64,000 nucleotides of DNA, taken from ASV31 sp965229765 (GTDB lineage Bacteria > Pseudomonadota > Alphaproteobacteria > Rhodobacterales > Rhodobacteraceae). The position numbers and the translations under genes were made by a program. Under the pieces are notes generated by a model. The model ran no database searches. It worked only from the letters and a program-made list of their open reading frames with translations, and had not been told where the DNA came from. The stretch covers positions 558,001 to 622,000 of the forward strand of contig CBDDJT010000002.1 in the NCBI GenBank assembly GCA_965229765.1, given 5' to 3'. Positions 26,344 through 35,900 of the stretch are shown here, piece after piece (the first letter of the stretch is position 1; each line of letters starts with the position of its first letter).

Positions 26344-26742
26344 TCAAGGCATCTCGATCTGGTCGCGGGTGAAGGCGGCCCAGGCCGAGGTGCCATCGGG
26401 CCATGTCAGCCGCACGACCACATGCGCGATGCTGCCGGGCGCGTAGGCGGCATAGGGCAGATGATCGGACGGCATGGGCGCGAAAAGCGCGCCCGGCGTG
26501 TCGCAGGGCGCCAGACCCCAGCGCGAGGCCTTCTGCCCGTTCACCGCGATGTCCACCGCCGCGATATTGCAGCGGTAGCTTTCGAGATGGGTGAAATACA
26601 GCAGGTCCTGCCCGTCCCAGTCGCGCACGGCAACCCAGTTGTCGCGGGTCATGTCTAGGATCATGCGCGCCTGATCGTCCTGGGCGGTCGCGGTTCCCGC
26701 GGCAAGCCCCAGCGCCAGCACCAAGCCTGTCGTCCGCTCCAT
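26344..26742 (-). CDS. Small secreted protein of unknown function
   Basis: A 132-residue protein with a clear signal peptide (MERTTGLVLALGLAAGTATA, cleavage after about residue 20, AxA) and a mature part of about 110 residues. The two Cys residues in YRCNIAA and LAPCDTPG could form a disulfide. AAGGAG lies 6 nt before the ATG at 26742. No family recognised. It lies directly upstream of the WbpM-like gene on the same strand and diverges from the gene at 26832. Confidence 0.75.
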   Translation of the reverse strand: MERTTGLVLALGLAAGTATAQDDQARMILDMTRDNWVAVRDWDGQDLLYFTHLESYRCNIAAVDIAVNGQKASRWGLAPCDTPGALFAPMPSDHLPYAAYAPGSIAHVVVRLTWPDGTSAWAAFTRDQIEMP

Positions 26743-26831
26743 CACGTTCTCCTTCCGGCGGCTTACCGTCTTCTTGCGGCGGGCCTTCGCCTGTATAGTG
26801 CCCGCAAGACAGGCTCACGAGCAGGATCAGT

Positions 26832-27836
26832 ATGGACGGTAACGCCCCCGAACGCCACGCCTTCAACATCGCCATCGTCGCGCAGGCCGGGCGGCTGACC
26901 TACGAAGCGGTGCTGTTCGCCGCATCGTTGCGGGCGATGGACCCCGGCTTTGCCGGTCGCCTGATCGTGATGGAGCCGCAGCCGGGCCCGCACTGGCCCG
27001 ACGACCCGCGCATCCGCGACGACGCGGCGCGCGAGGTGCTGGTCGCGCTGGGCGCCGAGATCGTGGGGTTCGAGAACCGGCATTTCGGCGCCGGCTATCC
27101 GCATGGCAACAAGATCGAGGGGCTGGCCGCCCTGCCCCCGGGCGAGCCCTTTGTCTTTTTCGACACCGACACACTGATCACCGGGCCCCTGTCGCAGGTG
27201 CCGTTCGATTTCGACCGGCCCTGCGCCTCGCTGGAGCGCGAGGGGACATGGCCCGAGGTGCCGCTGTACGGGCCGGGCTATCACGGCATCTGGAAGTCGC
27301 TATACGACAAGTTCGGGCTGGAGTTCGAAAGCTCGATCGACACCTCCGAGCCCGAGGAATACTGGGCGCGCTATCTGTACTTCAACGCGGGCTGGTTCTT
27401 TTACCGCTGCCCGGCCGAGTTCGGGCAGCGGTTCCTGGAGTATGCGCTGGCGGTGCGCGACGACCCGCCAGAGGCGCTGGCCAGCCAGGCGCTGTTCCCG
27501 TGGCTTGACCAGATCGTTCTGCCTTTGGTGATCCACGGACTGGGCGGCGCGCGGCGCACGATCCCCGAAGACACGCTGGATGGCACTATCAGCTGCCACT
27601 ACCGGGTGCTTCCCTTGCTTTATGCGCGCGAATCCGACCGCGTGGTCGGGGTGCTGCACGAGGTAGCGGCGCCCAACCGGATCAAGAAGGTGCTGAAGGC
27701 CTATGAGCCGATCAAGCGCATGGTCTACCAGGGCCGGGGCCAGAAGGTGCGCGAGTTGTTCGACCGCGACCGCCTGCCGACCCGCGAACAGGTGATCCGC
27801 AACCGCATCAAGAAGGAAAAGCTCTGGATGCGGTGA
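26832..27836 (+). CDS. Predicted GT-A-fold glycosyltransferase-like protein
   Basis: A 334-residue protein. The stretch VFFDTDTLITGPL (about residues 111-123) has the DxD signature of GT-A glycosyltransferases, and YPHGNKIEGLAAL before it contains the Lys-Glu often found in GT8-like nucleotide sites. Two Trp/Tyr-rich segments (YWARYLYFNAGWFFY, about 176-190) follow, typical of acceptor regions. The C-terminus is basic. No named family can be assigned with confidence. It is the rightmost gene of the envelope island. Confidence 0.6.
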   Translation: MDGNAPERHAFNIAIVAQAGRLTYEAVLFAASLRAMDPGFAGRLIVMEPQPGPHWPDDPRIRDDAAREVLVALGAEIVGFENRHFGAGYPHGNKIEGLAALPPGEPFVFFDTDTLITGPLSQVPFDFDRPCASLEREGTWPEVPLYGPGYHGIWKSLYDKFGLEFESSIDTSEPEEYWARYLYFNAGWFFYRCPAEFGQRFLEYALAVRDDPPEALASQALFPWLDQIVLPLVIHGLGGARRTIPEDTLDGTISCHYRVLPLLYARESDRVVGVLHEVAAPNRIKKVLKAYEPIKRMVYQGRGQKVRELFDRDRLPTREQVIRNRIKKEKLWMR

Positions 27837-27971
27837 CGGACTGCGGTGGACCGGATCGGGCGCGACACGGACGGCCCCGGCTTTCGCCCGGGGTGCGCCA
27901 CTGGCCACTTTGGGCGGGCCGGGACCAGAACGATCGGCTGGGCACGGGCGTCCGTGGCGCGGCTTTTCCCG

Positions 27972-27989
27972 GCCCAAGCCGGCTTGGGC
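27972..27989. terminator. Perfect 18-bp palindrome in a convergent gap, possible bidirectional terminator
   Basis: GCCCAAGCC-GGCTTGGGC folds into a 7-bp stem with a CCGG loop in the 172-bp gap between two convergent genes (stops at 27836 and 28009). There is no clean U-tract on either side, so the call is modest. Confidence 0.4.
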
Positions 27990-28008
27990 TGCGCGCGTCG
28001 TCTGTGGG

Positions 28009-29229
28009 TCAGGCGCCCTGCCCGCCCCGCATCGCGATGACCCGGCCATAGGCGGGCGGGCCTGGCGGGGGGTCGGGGACGGCCCAGAGCACCGGGGCGC
28101 GGGGCGACGGCCCCGGGTCGGCATCGAGATCGGTCAGCATGACGATCAGCGAGGGATCGAGGCGCGCGGCCTCGGCCAGCACGGGGGCGAAATCGGTGCC
28201 GCCGTTGCGCCGCAGCCCAAGGGCGGCAAGCGTGTCAGAGCGGCGCAGGCGGCCGCGATGGTGCACCTCTGTGTCGAAGGCGAGAAGATGGGCCTCTGCC
28301 CCGGTGCGGGCCACGATGGACAGCGCCTCGGCGGCGAAGAGCCCGAGTTCCTGATCGGTGACCGAACTTGAGGTGTCGAGGCCGACGACCAGCCGGGGGC
28401 GGCGGTCGATGCGGGCGAGGCCCGGCTCGAACACCGGCTGGGGGCCGCCGGTGCGCCGTGCCCACGCGTCGCGCGCCAGCCAGCCCCGCGCGGGGCGGCG
28501 GTGGCTGGGGCTGGCCTGCGGGGCCAGCGCCTTTTGCAGCAGGCGGCGCAGGCGGATTTCCCACGGCACCCCTGCGCGCGGCAGGTCGGCGAAGCGGGCC
28601 AGCACCGTGCCGATGCCGCTGCCCGCGCTGCGTCCGGCCGCAAGGCCCTGTTCGATCCGGGCCGTCCAGACCTGCGGCTCGGCGGTTTCGGTCGCGGCCT
28701 CGTCCAGATCGGGCACGAAGCGGCGGGCGATGGCATAGTCGCGCATGGCGGCGCGGCTGCCGTCGCCGGGACGGGCAGCGATTTCAAGATAAAGGCGGTC
28801 GCTGTCCCAGTCGGCCAGCACGTTCCGGGGCCGCGCGGCGGGCGGCAGGCGCGCGATCAGGTCCGCGGCCCGGACCGCCGGACGGGGCAGCGCATGTCCG
28901 CCCTGAAGCAGCGCCTCGTTCACCAGCGCGTCGCAGGCAAGATCGTAGAGGTCGGCCTGAAACGCCGGGCCCAGCCGCTGGCGCAGCGCGGCGCGCCGGG
29001 CGGAATGGCGGAACGCGACGTGCAGGACGTGGTGGGCCAGCAGGCCCACCTGTTCGGCGATGGGCAGAAGCGGAAACCCGGCGCCGTAAAGGATGGTGTC
29101 GCCGCGCGTGCGGGTGGGGCCGTCACCGTCGCGGTGCCGGCACCAGAGCGACAGGGCGGCGATGGCAGGGTCGATCCCCGGCAGGTGCGCAAGCGCCGCA
29201 CCGGCCCGGCGGGAATGCGCCCCGTTCAC
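28009..29229 (-). CDS. VWA-like metallopeptidase-related protein (DUF2201 type)
   Basis: A 406-residue two-part protein. The N-terminal half resembles the DUF2201 metallopeptidase-like domain; its would-be HExxH reads HHVLH (His66-His70), with His in place of the catalytic Glu. The C-terminal third is a VWA-like domain with VGLDTSSSVTD (DxSxS MIDAS motif). Such proteins are encoded next to MoxR ATPases and are thought to act together in protein maturation or stress. Start at GTG 29229, 2 bp after the moxR stop. Confidence 0.8.
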   Translation of the reverse strand: MNGAHSRRAGAALAHLPGIDPAIAALSLWCRHRDGDGPTRTRGDTILYGAGFPLLPIAEQVGLLAHHVLHVAFRHSARRAALRQRLGPAFQADLYDLACDALVNEALLQGGHALPRPAVRAADLIARLPPAARPRNVLADWDSDRLYLEIAARPGDGSRAAMRDYAIARRFVPDLDEAATETAEPQVWTARIEQGLAAGRSAGSGIGTVLARFADLPRAGVPWEIRLRRLLQKALAPQASPSHRRPARGWLARDAWARRTGGPQPVFEPGLARIDRRPRLVVGLDTSSSVTDQELGLFAAEALSIVARTGAEAHLLAFDTEVHHRGRLRRSDTLAALGLRRNGGTDFAPVLAEAARLDPSLIVMLTDLDADPGPSPRAPVLWAVPDPPPGPPAYGRVIAMRGGQGA

Positions 29230-29231
29230 GG

Positions 29232-30329
29232 CTACAGCGCCCCGGTGCCGGCCCGCTCGGCGGCATAGCGGGCGTAGGCGCCGGAGTCGCGGAACGCCTC
29301 TGCCAGGCCCGCCGCCATGGCCTTGCGGATCAGGATCTCGAACCCGAAGGCGCGCAGTTCGGCCAGCGGAAGGCCCGGCGCGTCCACTTCGGCAATGTCG
29401 GCCATGATCTCTATCGTCGGCGCGATCGTGTCGTCGCGCGCCTGCGCGACAAGGGCATAGATGAGGCCAACCAGCCCGTTGATCGTGCGGGGGTACATCA
29501 GCGCCCGCGCCGAGGCGGGCGCGGCGATCATCTCGTCGATGGTCACGAGCGCGTCCAGCTCCTCTGCCACCTGCGCGAACTCCGCCGCCGCAGCGGTGCC
29601 CACGGTGCCCGCGATCATCGTCTGGCGCAGACGGCGGTCGGGGATGGCGGCGACGATGTCGCTGACACGTTCCCACGACCGGGGGGTGCAGGCGATCATC
29701 TCGCCGCGCCGGATGCTGTCTTCTGTCGTGTCCAGAAGATCGGGGCGGGCGCGCAGGAAGGCGGTCACCAGCGGCGACAGCGCGCGGTCGACGGCGTAGC
29801 GTTCCAGCCAGTCCTTCGGGTCGGCGATGACCTGAAGGTGGATCAGGCGGTCGGAAAGCGCCGTGCCCATCTCGTAGGCGATCGCGCCGTCGTCGACGGT
29901 GTTGCCGGCGGCCACGATGAAGACCGAGCAGGGCAGGACATGGCGGCCGACCCGCCGTTCCTGCAAGAGGCCGTAGACCGTGGGTTGCAGGTGTGGCGCG
30001 GCGGCCGTCAGTTCGTCCAGAAACAGGACAGAGGGCTGCGCCGGGTCGTCGGGCAGATCCTCTGGCCGGCACCAGACGGTCTTTTGGGCGTCATGGTCAT
30101 AGTAGGGCAGACCGCGCAGGTCCTGCGGCTCTATCGTGGTCAGGCGAATATCGAACAGCCGCGCGCCGATGCGTTCGGCCAGCGCCGCCACAAGCTGCGT
30201 CTTGCCGACGCCGGGCCGCCCGTGCAGCATCCAGGACGCCGTAAGGTCGCCGCTGCGCTGCGCCTGCCACCCTGCCAGAAGGGTGTCGAACGCATCGCCC
30301 GCGCCAAGCATGTGGGCGTTGACGGTCAT
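29232..30329 (-). CDS. MoxR-family AAA+ ATPase
   Basis: A 365-residue AAA+ protein. Walker A is GRPGVGKT (about residues 37-44) and Walker B is SVLFLDELTAA (about 99-109), followed by sensor regions (VFIVAAGNTVDDGA). The length and context match the MoxR group that pairs with VWA proteins as chaperone-like motors. It is the middle gene of a three-gene unit; its start overlaps the membrane-protein stop by 4 nt (ATGA). Confidence 0.88.
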   Translation of the reverse strand: MTVNAHMLGAGDAFDTLLAGWQAQRSGDLTASWMLHGRPGVGKTQLVAALAERIGARLFDIRLTTIEPQDLRGLPYYDHDAQKTVWCRPEDLPDDPAQPSVLFLDELTAAAPHLQPTVYGLLQERRVGRHVLPCSVFIVAAGNTVDDGAIAYEMGTALSDRLIHLQVIADPKDWLERYAVDRALSPLVTAFLRARPDLLDTTEDSIRRGEMIACTPRSWERVSDIVAAIPDRRLRQTMIAGTVGTAAAAEFAQVAEELDALVTIDEMIAAPASARALMYPRTINGLVGLIYALVAQARDDTIAPTIEIMADIAEVDAPGLPLAELRAFGFEILIRKAMAAGLAEAFRDSGAYARYAAERAGTGAL

Positions 30330-31036
30330 GCGCGGGCACCCGCGCTGCCGGGCGCCCGGTCGAGGAGGGCGGCAAGGCGTGCGTGCGCCGAGACGCCGCG
30401 CGCGTCGAAGGTGACCGAGCGCATAGAAACGTCCTCTCGCAGGTTGGCGCGCAGAAGCTGGGACTCGGTAAATTCGGCGTCGAAAAGCCCGGCGCGCAGG
30501 GCGTCGCGTTCCCCGGGCGTCAGGGGCAAAAGCCGGTGCCTGCCCCGGTCGGCCTGCACGCTGACCAGCGTCAGGGGCGGGATGCGCGCCAGTTCGGATT
30601 GCTCCACCACAAGAAACAGGGTGCCGTCCTGCATGCCCCGCCCGGCGGCAAGCTGCGCCAGAAGCCGCCGCCCGCGGTGGTTCAGGGCATCGAGCGCGCG
30701 CGCGGCGTCGTCCTCGGTCGTGATGGCGTCCCTTCGGTCTCGCCGCGGGCGCAGGACCCGCAATTCGACAAAGGCGATGACCATGAGCATGATAAGCGGT
30801 GCCTGACTGGCCGGCAGGGCAAGGCCCGGCCAGATCAGGATGACAAGCACGAAGGGCGCCAGCGCCGTCAGGAAGCGCAGAAGCTGAAGCTCGACGACCA
30901 TGCGGGCGGCAAGGCCCCAGGTGAACTCTCGCCGGGGCAGGACGATGCCGCGTTCCAGGATCTTGCGTGGCGCTGTGGGAAACTCCAGCAGCGCGGGGTT
31001 CCAGACCGTATCGGGGGAAAGGATCAGGACGCTCAT
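30326..31036 (-). CDS. Membrane protein of unknown function in a MoxR-VWA unit
   Basis: A protein of about 236 residues with two adjacent transmembrane helices (about residues 54-90, FLTALAPFVLVILIWPG and PLIMLMVIAFVELRV) and a soluble C-terminal part of about 140 residues. No family recognised. The start is placed at ATG 31036; a GTG at 31096 would add 20 Pro/Arg-rich residues and neither has a strong ribosome binding site. It heads the operon and may anchor the ATPase-VWA complex to the membrane. Confidence 0.65.
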   Translation of the reverse strand: MSVLILSPDTVWNPALLEFPTAPRKILERGIVLPRREFTWGLAARMVVELQLLRFLTALAPFVLVILIWPGLALPASQAPLIMLMVIAFVELRVLRPRRDRRDAITTEDDAARALDALNHRGRRLLAQLAAGRGMQDGTLFLVVEQSELARIPPLTLVSVQADRGRHRLLPLTPGERDALRAGLFDAEFTESQLLRANLREDVSMRSVTFDARGVSAHARLAALLDRAPGSAGARA

Positions 31037-31158
31037 GCCGGGCGACCGCCGTGGGCGGGCCGGCGCGGGGCGGAGGGGGGCGTCACGGTCCTGCACATCA
31101 TGCCGTGGAAATAGCGCCGCCCGCGCGGCCGACCAGCGCCGCGCGGAATGGCGGCGGC

Positions 31159-32832
31159 CTACCCCGCGTCCGGGCCGGCCTTGCGATTGGGGGCGGTGCG
31201 GTCGCGGTAGTACATCGTCAGTTCAAGGTCCGTGTCGTTCTCGTCATAGACACCGAGGATCACGCCCGTGCGGCGGCCGTTCTTGCGCATGTTCAAGAGC
31301 TGCTCTTCCGAACGTGTGGTGCGCTGCGACACGCGGCGGGTCCAGCGGTGCAGCTTTTCGTACATCCGCTCGATCACCTCTGAATGCGCGGGGCTGTCGC
31401 CAAGGTCGGTCAGTTCCTGCGGGTCGTTCTTCAGGTCGAACAGGATCGGACGGAACCCGCCCTCGGCGTGGATCATCTTCCAGTCCTTGTCGGCCACCAT
31501 GAAGAGCACCGCGTCGCGCACCGTGCGGCCCAGCTTTTCTGCCATCGGCTGGGCCGAGTAGTCGTATTCGCATATCACGAAATCGCGTGGCATTTCCGTG
31601 GCTTGCCCGTGCAGAAGCGGCAATAGCGAATGGCCTTCGACAATATGGCGGGGCACCTCGGCGCCGGCCACCTCGATGAAGGTGGGCACGAGGTCGATCG
31701 ATTCCACCAGCGCGTCGGACACGGTGCCGCGGGTGGCATCGGCCTCTGGCGAGGGATCGTAGACGATCAGCGGCACGCGGGTGGACGTGTCGTGGAAGAA
31801 GGTCTTTTCGCCCAGCCAGTGATCGCCCAGAAAATCCCCGTGGTCCGAGGTCAGCACGATCATCGTGTCATCCATGCGGCCGGTGTCCTCCAGCCACTGG
31901 AACAGCACGCCCATCTGGTCGTCGATCTGCTTTATCAGGCCCATGTAGGCGGGGATCACCGCGTTGCGGACCTTGTCGGTGGAAAAGGCGCGGCCCACCG
32001 GGCTTTCCATGAAGGCGCGCAGCACCGGGTGGGCGGTGTCGAATTCCGTCTGGGTGCGGATCGGCGGCGGCACGTGCTGGGGGCCGTACATGCTGGCGTA
32101 GGGTTCGGGCACGACGTAGGGCCAGTGCGGCTTGATATAGCTCAGATGGCAGAGCCAGGGAGTGTCGGTGCCCTCGATGAACTCCATCCCCCGGCGCGTC
32201 AGGTAGGGGGTTTCGCTGTCGCGTTCGAGGATGTTGGCGGCCTCGGACGAGTTCTTCAGGAACCAGCCCGACAACACGTTGCCCTCGTCGTCGACGCCGG
32301 AATTGGCGAAGTCGTGCCAGGGGTTGTCGCTTTCATAGCCGCGCGCGCGCAGGTAGTCATTGTAGACCTTGGCGCCGCCGGGATCATACATGCCATTGGG
32401 GCCCTCGGGGCGCATCCCGTCGTCGCGCTCGAACACGTCGAAGCCGCATTCGGACACGCGGGCGCCGATGATGCTGTCGGGCGCAAGACCAAGGCGGGCC
32501 ATCCCGGCGGCATCGACGCGCATGTGGGTCTTGCCCACCAGCCAGCAGCCCATGCCCGCCTCGCGCAGGTGATCGCCCAGCGTGACCTCGCCCACCTTGA
32601 GCGGAATGCCGTTCCAGCTTGCGCCGTGGCTGTGGACGTAGCGCCCGGTGTAGGTGGACATGCGCGACGAGCCGCAGATGGGCGACTGGATGTAGCAGCG
32701 GTTGAAGCGCACGCCCATGGACGCAAGCCGGTCGATGTTGGGGGTGTCGAGGTGCGGGTGGCCGTAGCATGACAGATAGTCCCAGCGCAGCTGGTCGAAC
32801 ATGATGAAAAGGATGTTCTTTGCCCGTGCCAT
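31159..32832 (-). CDS. Sulfatase-superfamily hydrolase, phosphonate monoester hydrolase-like
   Basis: A 557-residue alkaline-phosphatase-fold enzyme. Residues near the N-terminus (FIMFDQLRWD) and TSDHGDFLGDH form the metal site. PICGSSRMSTYTGRYVHSHG (Cys53) is the C-x-S-x-R formylglycine site; the full motif with the following RYxxSHG is closest to phosphonate monoester hydrolases/phosphodiesterases rather than classic arylsulfatases. Cys53 would need conversion by a formylglycine-generating enzyme, not seen in this window. No signal peptide, so probably cytoplasmic. Confidence 0.85.
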   Translation of the reverse strand: MARAKNILFIMFDQLRWDYLSCYGHPHLDTPNIDRLASMGVRFNRCYIQSPICGSSRMSTYTGRYVHSHGASWNGIPLKVGEVTLGDHLREAGMGCWLVGKTHMRVDAAGMARLGLAPDSIIGARVSECGFDVFERDDGMRPEGPNGMYDPGGAKVYNDYLRARGYESDNPWHDFANSGVDDEGNVLSGWFLKNSSEAANILERDSETPYLTRRGMEFIEGTDTPWLCHLSYIKPHWPYVVPEPYASMYGPQHVPPPIRTQTEFDTAHPVLRAFMESPVGRAFSTDKVRNAVIPAYMGLIKQIDDQMGVLFQWLEDTGRMDDTMIVLTSDHGDFLGDHWLGEKTFFHDTSTRVPLIVYDPSPEADATRGTVSDALVESIDLVPTFIEVAGAEVPRHIVEGHSLLPLLHGQATEMPRDFVICEYDYSAQPMAEKLGRTVRDAVLFMVADKDWKMIHAEGGFRPILFDLKNDPQELTDLGDSPAHSEVIERMYEKLHRWTRRVSQRTTRSEEQLLNMRKNGRRTGVILGVYDENDTDLELTMYYRDRTAPNRKAGPDAG

Positions 32833-32935
32833 GTCCCTGTCGACCCCCTTTTGCCGCGCGCCTGACGGGACACTAGACGAGCGGGGACGCCACGGGAATA
32901 GCCGACCTTGTGCGGGCAGACGCGGCGGAACGGCA

Positions 32936-32963
32936 AACGGCGGCCCGCGAGGGGGCCGCCGTT
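32936..32963 (-). terminator. Strong hairpin downstream of the RTX gene
   Basis: AACGGCGGCCC and GGGCCGCCGTT pair perfectly over 11 bp around a 6-nt loop, 22 bp after the stop of the leftward RTX gene. The following transcript reads TTTGCCGTT on the minus strand, so the U-run is weak. Confidence 0.6.
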
Positions 32964-32985
32964 GCGTGAAGCGATGCGCCGCGTG

Positions 32986-35900
32986 TCAGCTGAGCCGGGC
33001 GAGGATCTCGGCTTCTTGCCGTTTCAGCGTGTTGCGGGCAGAGCCATAGGCCCGCTGGCCGTTCTCGGTGGCCAGATCCGGGAAGAGACGCAGGATCTCG
33101 GCGCGCTGCTGACGTTCCACGCCCTTGAGAGAGTGTGCGCCGGGCTGGAAGCTTTCGGTCCAGCTTCCGTCGGACAGGACGACCTCGTGGCGCTCGAACA
33201 TGAAGTGGACATAGGTGACGCCCAGCGCGCTGGCGCGGCTGATGCCGTCCATCCCGACAAGGTGCTTTGCCGGCACCAGAACCTCGGGCTCGCCGAACAG
33301 GATCTCTGTCCGCTCGTTGGCCATCAGCACGCGGTGGTTGGGCGACAGCAGCATGTCGCGCTCCGGCAGGCCACGGCCCAGCGCACCTTTGCGGATCAGG
33401 ACGGGACGCAGCGACGCTTCGTTCTGGAGCGCCTCATACGTCAGGGCCTTGGACCCGGCCCAGGCGATTTCCTGGATGCCGTTGTCGCGGGTGATGACGC
33501 GGTCGCCGGGGCGCAGGTCCTCGACGGGGCGTTCGCCCATGGCGGTGGCGATCAGGGTGCCCGGCGTGAAGCAGGGGATGATCTTCTCGATCTCGGTGAA
33601 CTCTGTCACGCCGATGACGTTGCCGCCGCCGTCCAGCCAGTTGATCCTGCCGTCGATGCCGTTGCCGTTCGAGTCCGGGCCATCGACGATGACGTCGAAG
33701 TCCGAGGTGGTGACGCCGGTGCCGGACAGGTCGATGACGTCGAAGTCCACGCCGCCCGCGCCGCCGTCGATGGTGTCGCCGAAGAATTCCTCGGGGGTCG
33801 AGCCGGTGAAGGTGTCCTGCCCGTCGCCGCCGGACTGGACGTCTTCGCCCTTGCCGCCGGTGATGGTGTCGTCGCCGCCTTCGCCGAAGATCGTGTCGTC
33901 GCCGTCGCCGCCGTCGAGCGTGTCGTCGCCGTCATCGCCCTGGGTCGAGGTCAGCACGAGGCTGACGTTGTCGATGGACACCCCGTACTTGTCGTCCGGG
34001 CCGACGCCTTCGAATTCCAGCCGGTTCGAACCGTCGCCAGAGCCGCCCACGACCTCGAAGGTGTAGGTGTCCATCTGACCCTGTTCGGGGTCGATGGTGG
34101 CGATCAGCTCGCCGCCCCAGTAGACGTTGACGATGTTCTCGCCCAGCGAGCCGCCGATGTTCTCGCCGTCGCCTGCGTCGAAGCTGAGCGTGTAGGTCTC
34201 GCCGTTGTCGACGCCCTGCACGTCCTGGCCGACACGGATGTCGCCCGGCGAGGCTTCGAGGTCGAGCCAGTTCTCGCCGTCGGTCGGGTCGATGTTGCCG
34301 CGCCCGTCGTTGTGGACGTCGAGATCGTCGAACTGGTTGTCGGCGGTCCAGCCGGGGATCGAGCCGGTGCCGACATAGCCGTAGAATGTGGTGGTCAGGC
34401 CGGTGACGTCCTCGAACGAGCCGTTGACGATCAGGTTGTCGCCGCCTCCGGTGCCGGTGCCGCCGCTGTCGCCGTAGATCGTGTCGTTGCCACCTTCGCC
34501 GAAGATGATGTCGTCGCCGTCGCCGCCGTAAAGCGTGTCGTCGAAGCCGACGCTGCCGGACTCGACGATCGACACGTTGTCGATGGACGCGCCATACTTG
34601 TCATCCGGGCCGACGCCTTCGAATTCCAGCCGGTCCGAACCATCGCCCGACCCGCCGACGATGTCGAAGGTGTAGCTGTCCATCTCGCCCTGATCGGGGT
34701 CGATGGTGGCGATGAGTTCGCCGCCCCAGTAGACGTTGATCGTGTTCTCGCCCAGCGAGCCGGGCACACCCTGGCCGTCGCCGGCGTCGAAGGTCAGCGT
34801 ATAGGTCTGGCCGTCGACAACGCCCTGGATGTCCTGGCCGACGCGGACGTCGCCCGGCGACGCTTCGAGGTCGAGCCAGTTCTCTCCGTCGGTCGGGTCG
34901 ATGTCGCCGCGCCCGTCGTTGTGGACGTCGAGGTCAGAGTTCGGGTCCGCTGCCGTCCAGCCGGGGATCGCGCCGGTGCCCACGTAGCCGTAGAAGGTGC
35001 TGGTCAGGCCGGTGACGTCCTCGAACGAGCCGTTGACGACAAGGTTGGCGCCGCTGCCGCCGCCGCCGGGCGCACCGGGGCCGCTGCTGTCGCCGTAGAT
35101 CTCGTCCTCTCCGGTGCCGCCAAAGACGGTGTCCTCGCCCTCGCCGGCATAGACGGTGTCGTCGCCCTGACCGGATTCGACCAGGTCGTCGCCCTCGAAG
35201 GCCTGCACGATGTCGTCCTGCGGGGCCTCACCGGGCAGGATGGCATCGTTGTTGTCGATGCGGTCGCCCTCGGGGTCGCCGAGGTAGTTGAGGTCGATGG
35301 TGTCGGCACCGGCCGTGCCTTCGACGATGCCGTCGCCCGTGCCCATGCCCATCGGCACGTTGTAGACGGCGACATAGTTGATCTCGCCGTTGAACTGCTG
35401 GTCATAGACGCCGTCGTCGGCCTCGCGGGCGCCGAAGGTGAAGGCCTGAATGTCCTTGTCGGTGATTTCCAGCGTCAGGCCGGTGACGGCCGAGGTCAGG
35501 ATGGTTTCGGTCCCGTCGGTGACGTTTTCAACCTTGAGCCGGGCGCCGTCGGCCACATCGAAGCTGTAGGTGACGCGTACGTCGTCGCCGGGCGCAAAAA
35601 ATCCGGCGGCGGTTTCGAATGTCACCGTGGCGGGGCCGCCATAGCTGGTGCCCACGGTGTGTTCCACGACCACGCGGCCGTCGGCGGTGACGTCGATGCC
35701 GAACCAGCCGTCATCGGCCTTGTCGGCCTCTTCACCCCGGCTGACGATCGTGTTGCTGCCCGCGCCCACATGGGCGCCTTGGGTGAATTCCACCTCGACG
35801 GTGCCGCTGTCGATGTCGAAACTGGTGTCGGTGACCGCCTGTTCGGCATTGGCGTATTCGTCGATGCCGTCGGTTTCGAGTGCGCCGTTCACCGCTGCGG

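Noticed and set aside
31159..32832. Classic arylsulfatase call
   Set aside because: The formylglycine motif is followed by RYVHSHG and the length of 557 aa fits phosphonate monoester hydrolases better; sulfate activity is not excluded.
34015..34035. TTCGAA-like T-loop resemblance (CCGGTTCGAACCG)
   Set aside because: It lies in the RTX coding sequence and no acceptor or anticodon arms can be folded around it. No tRNA was found in the window.
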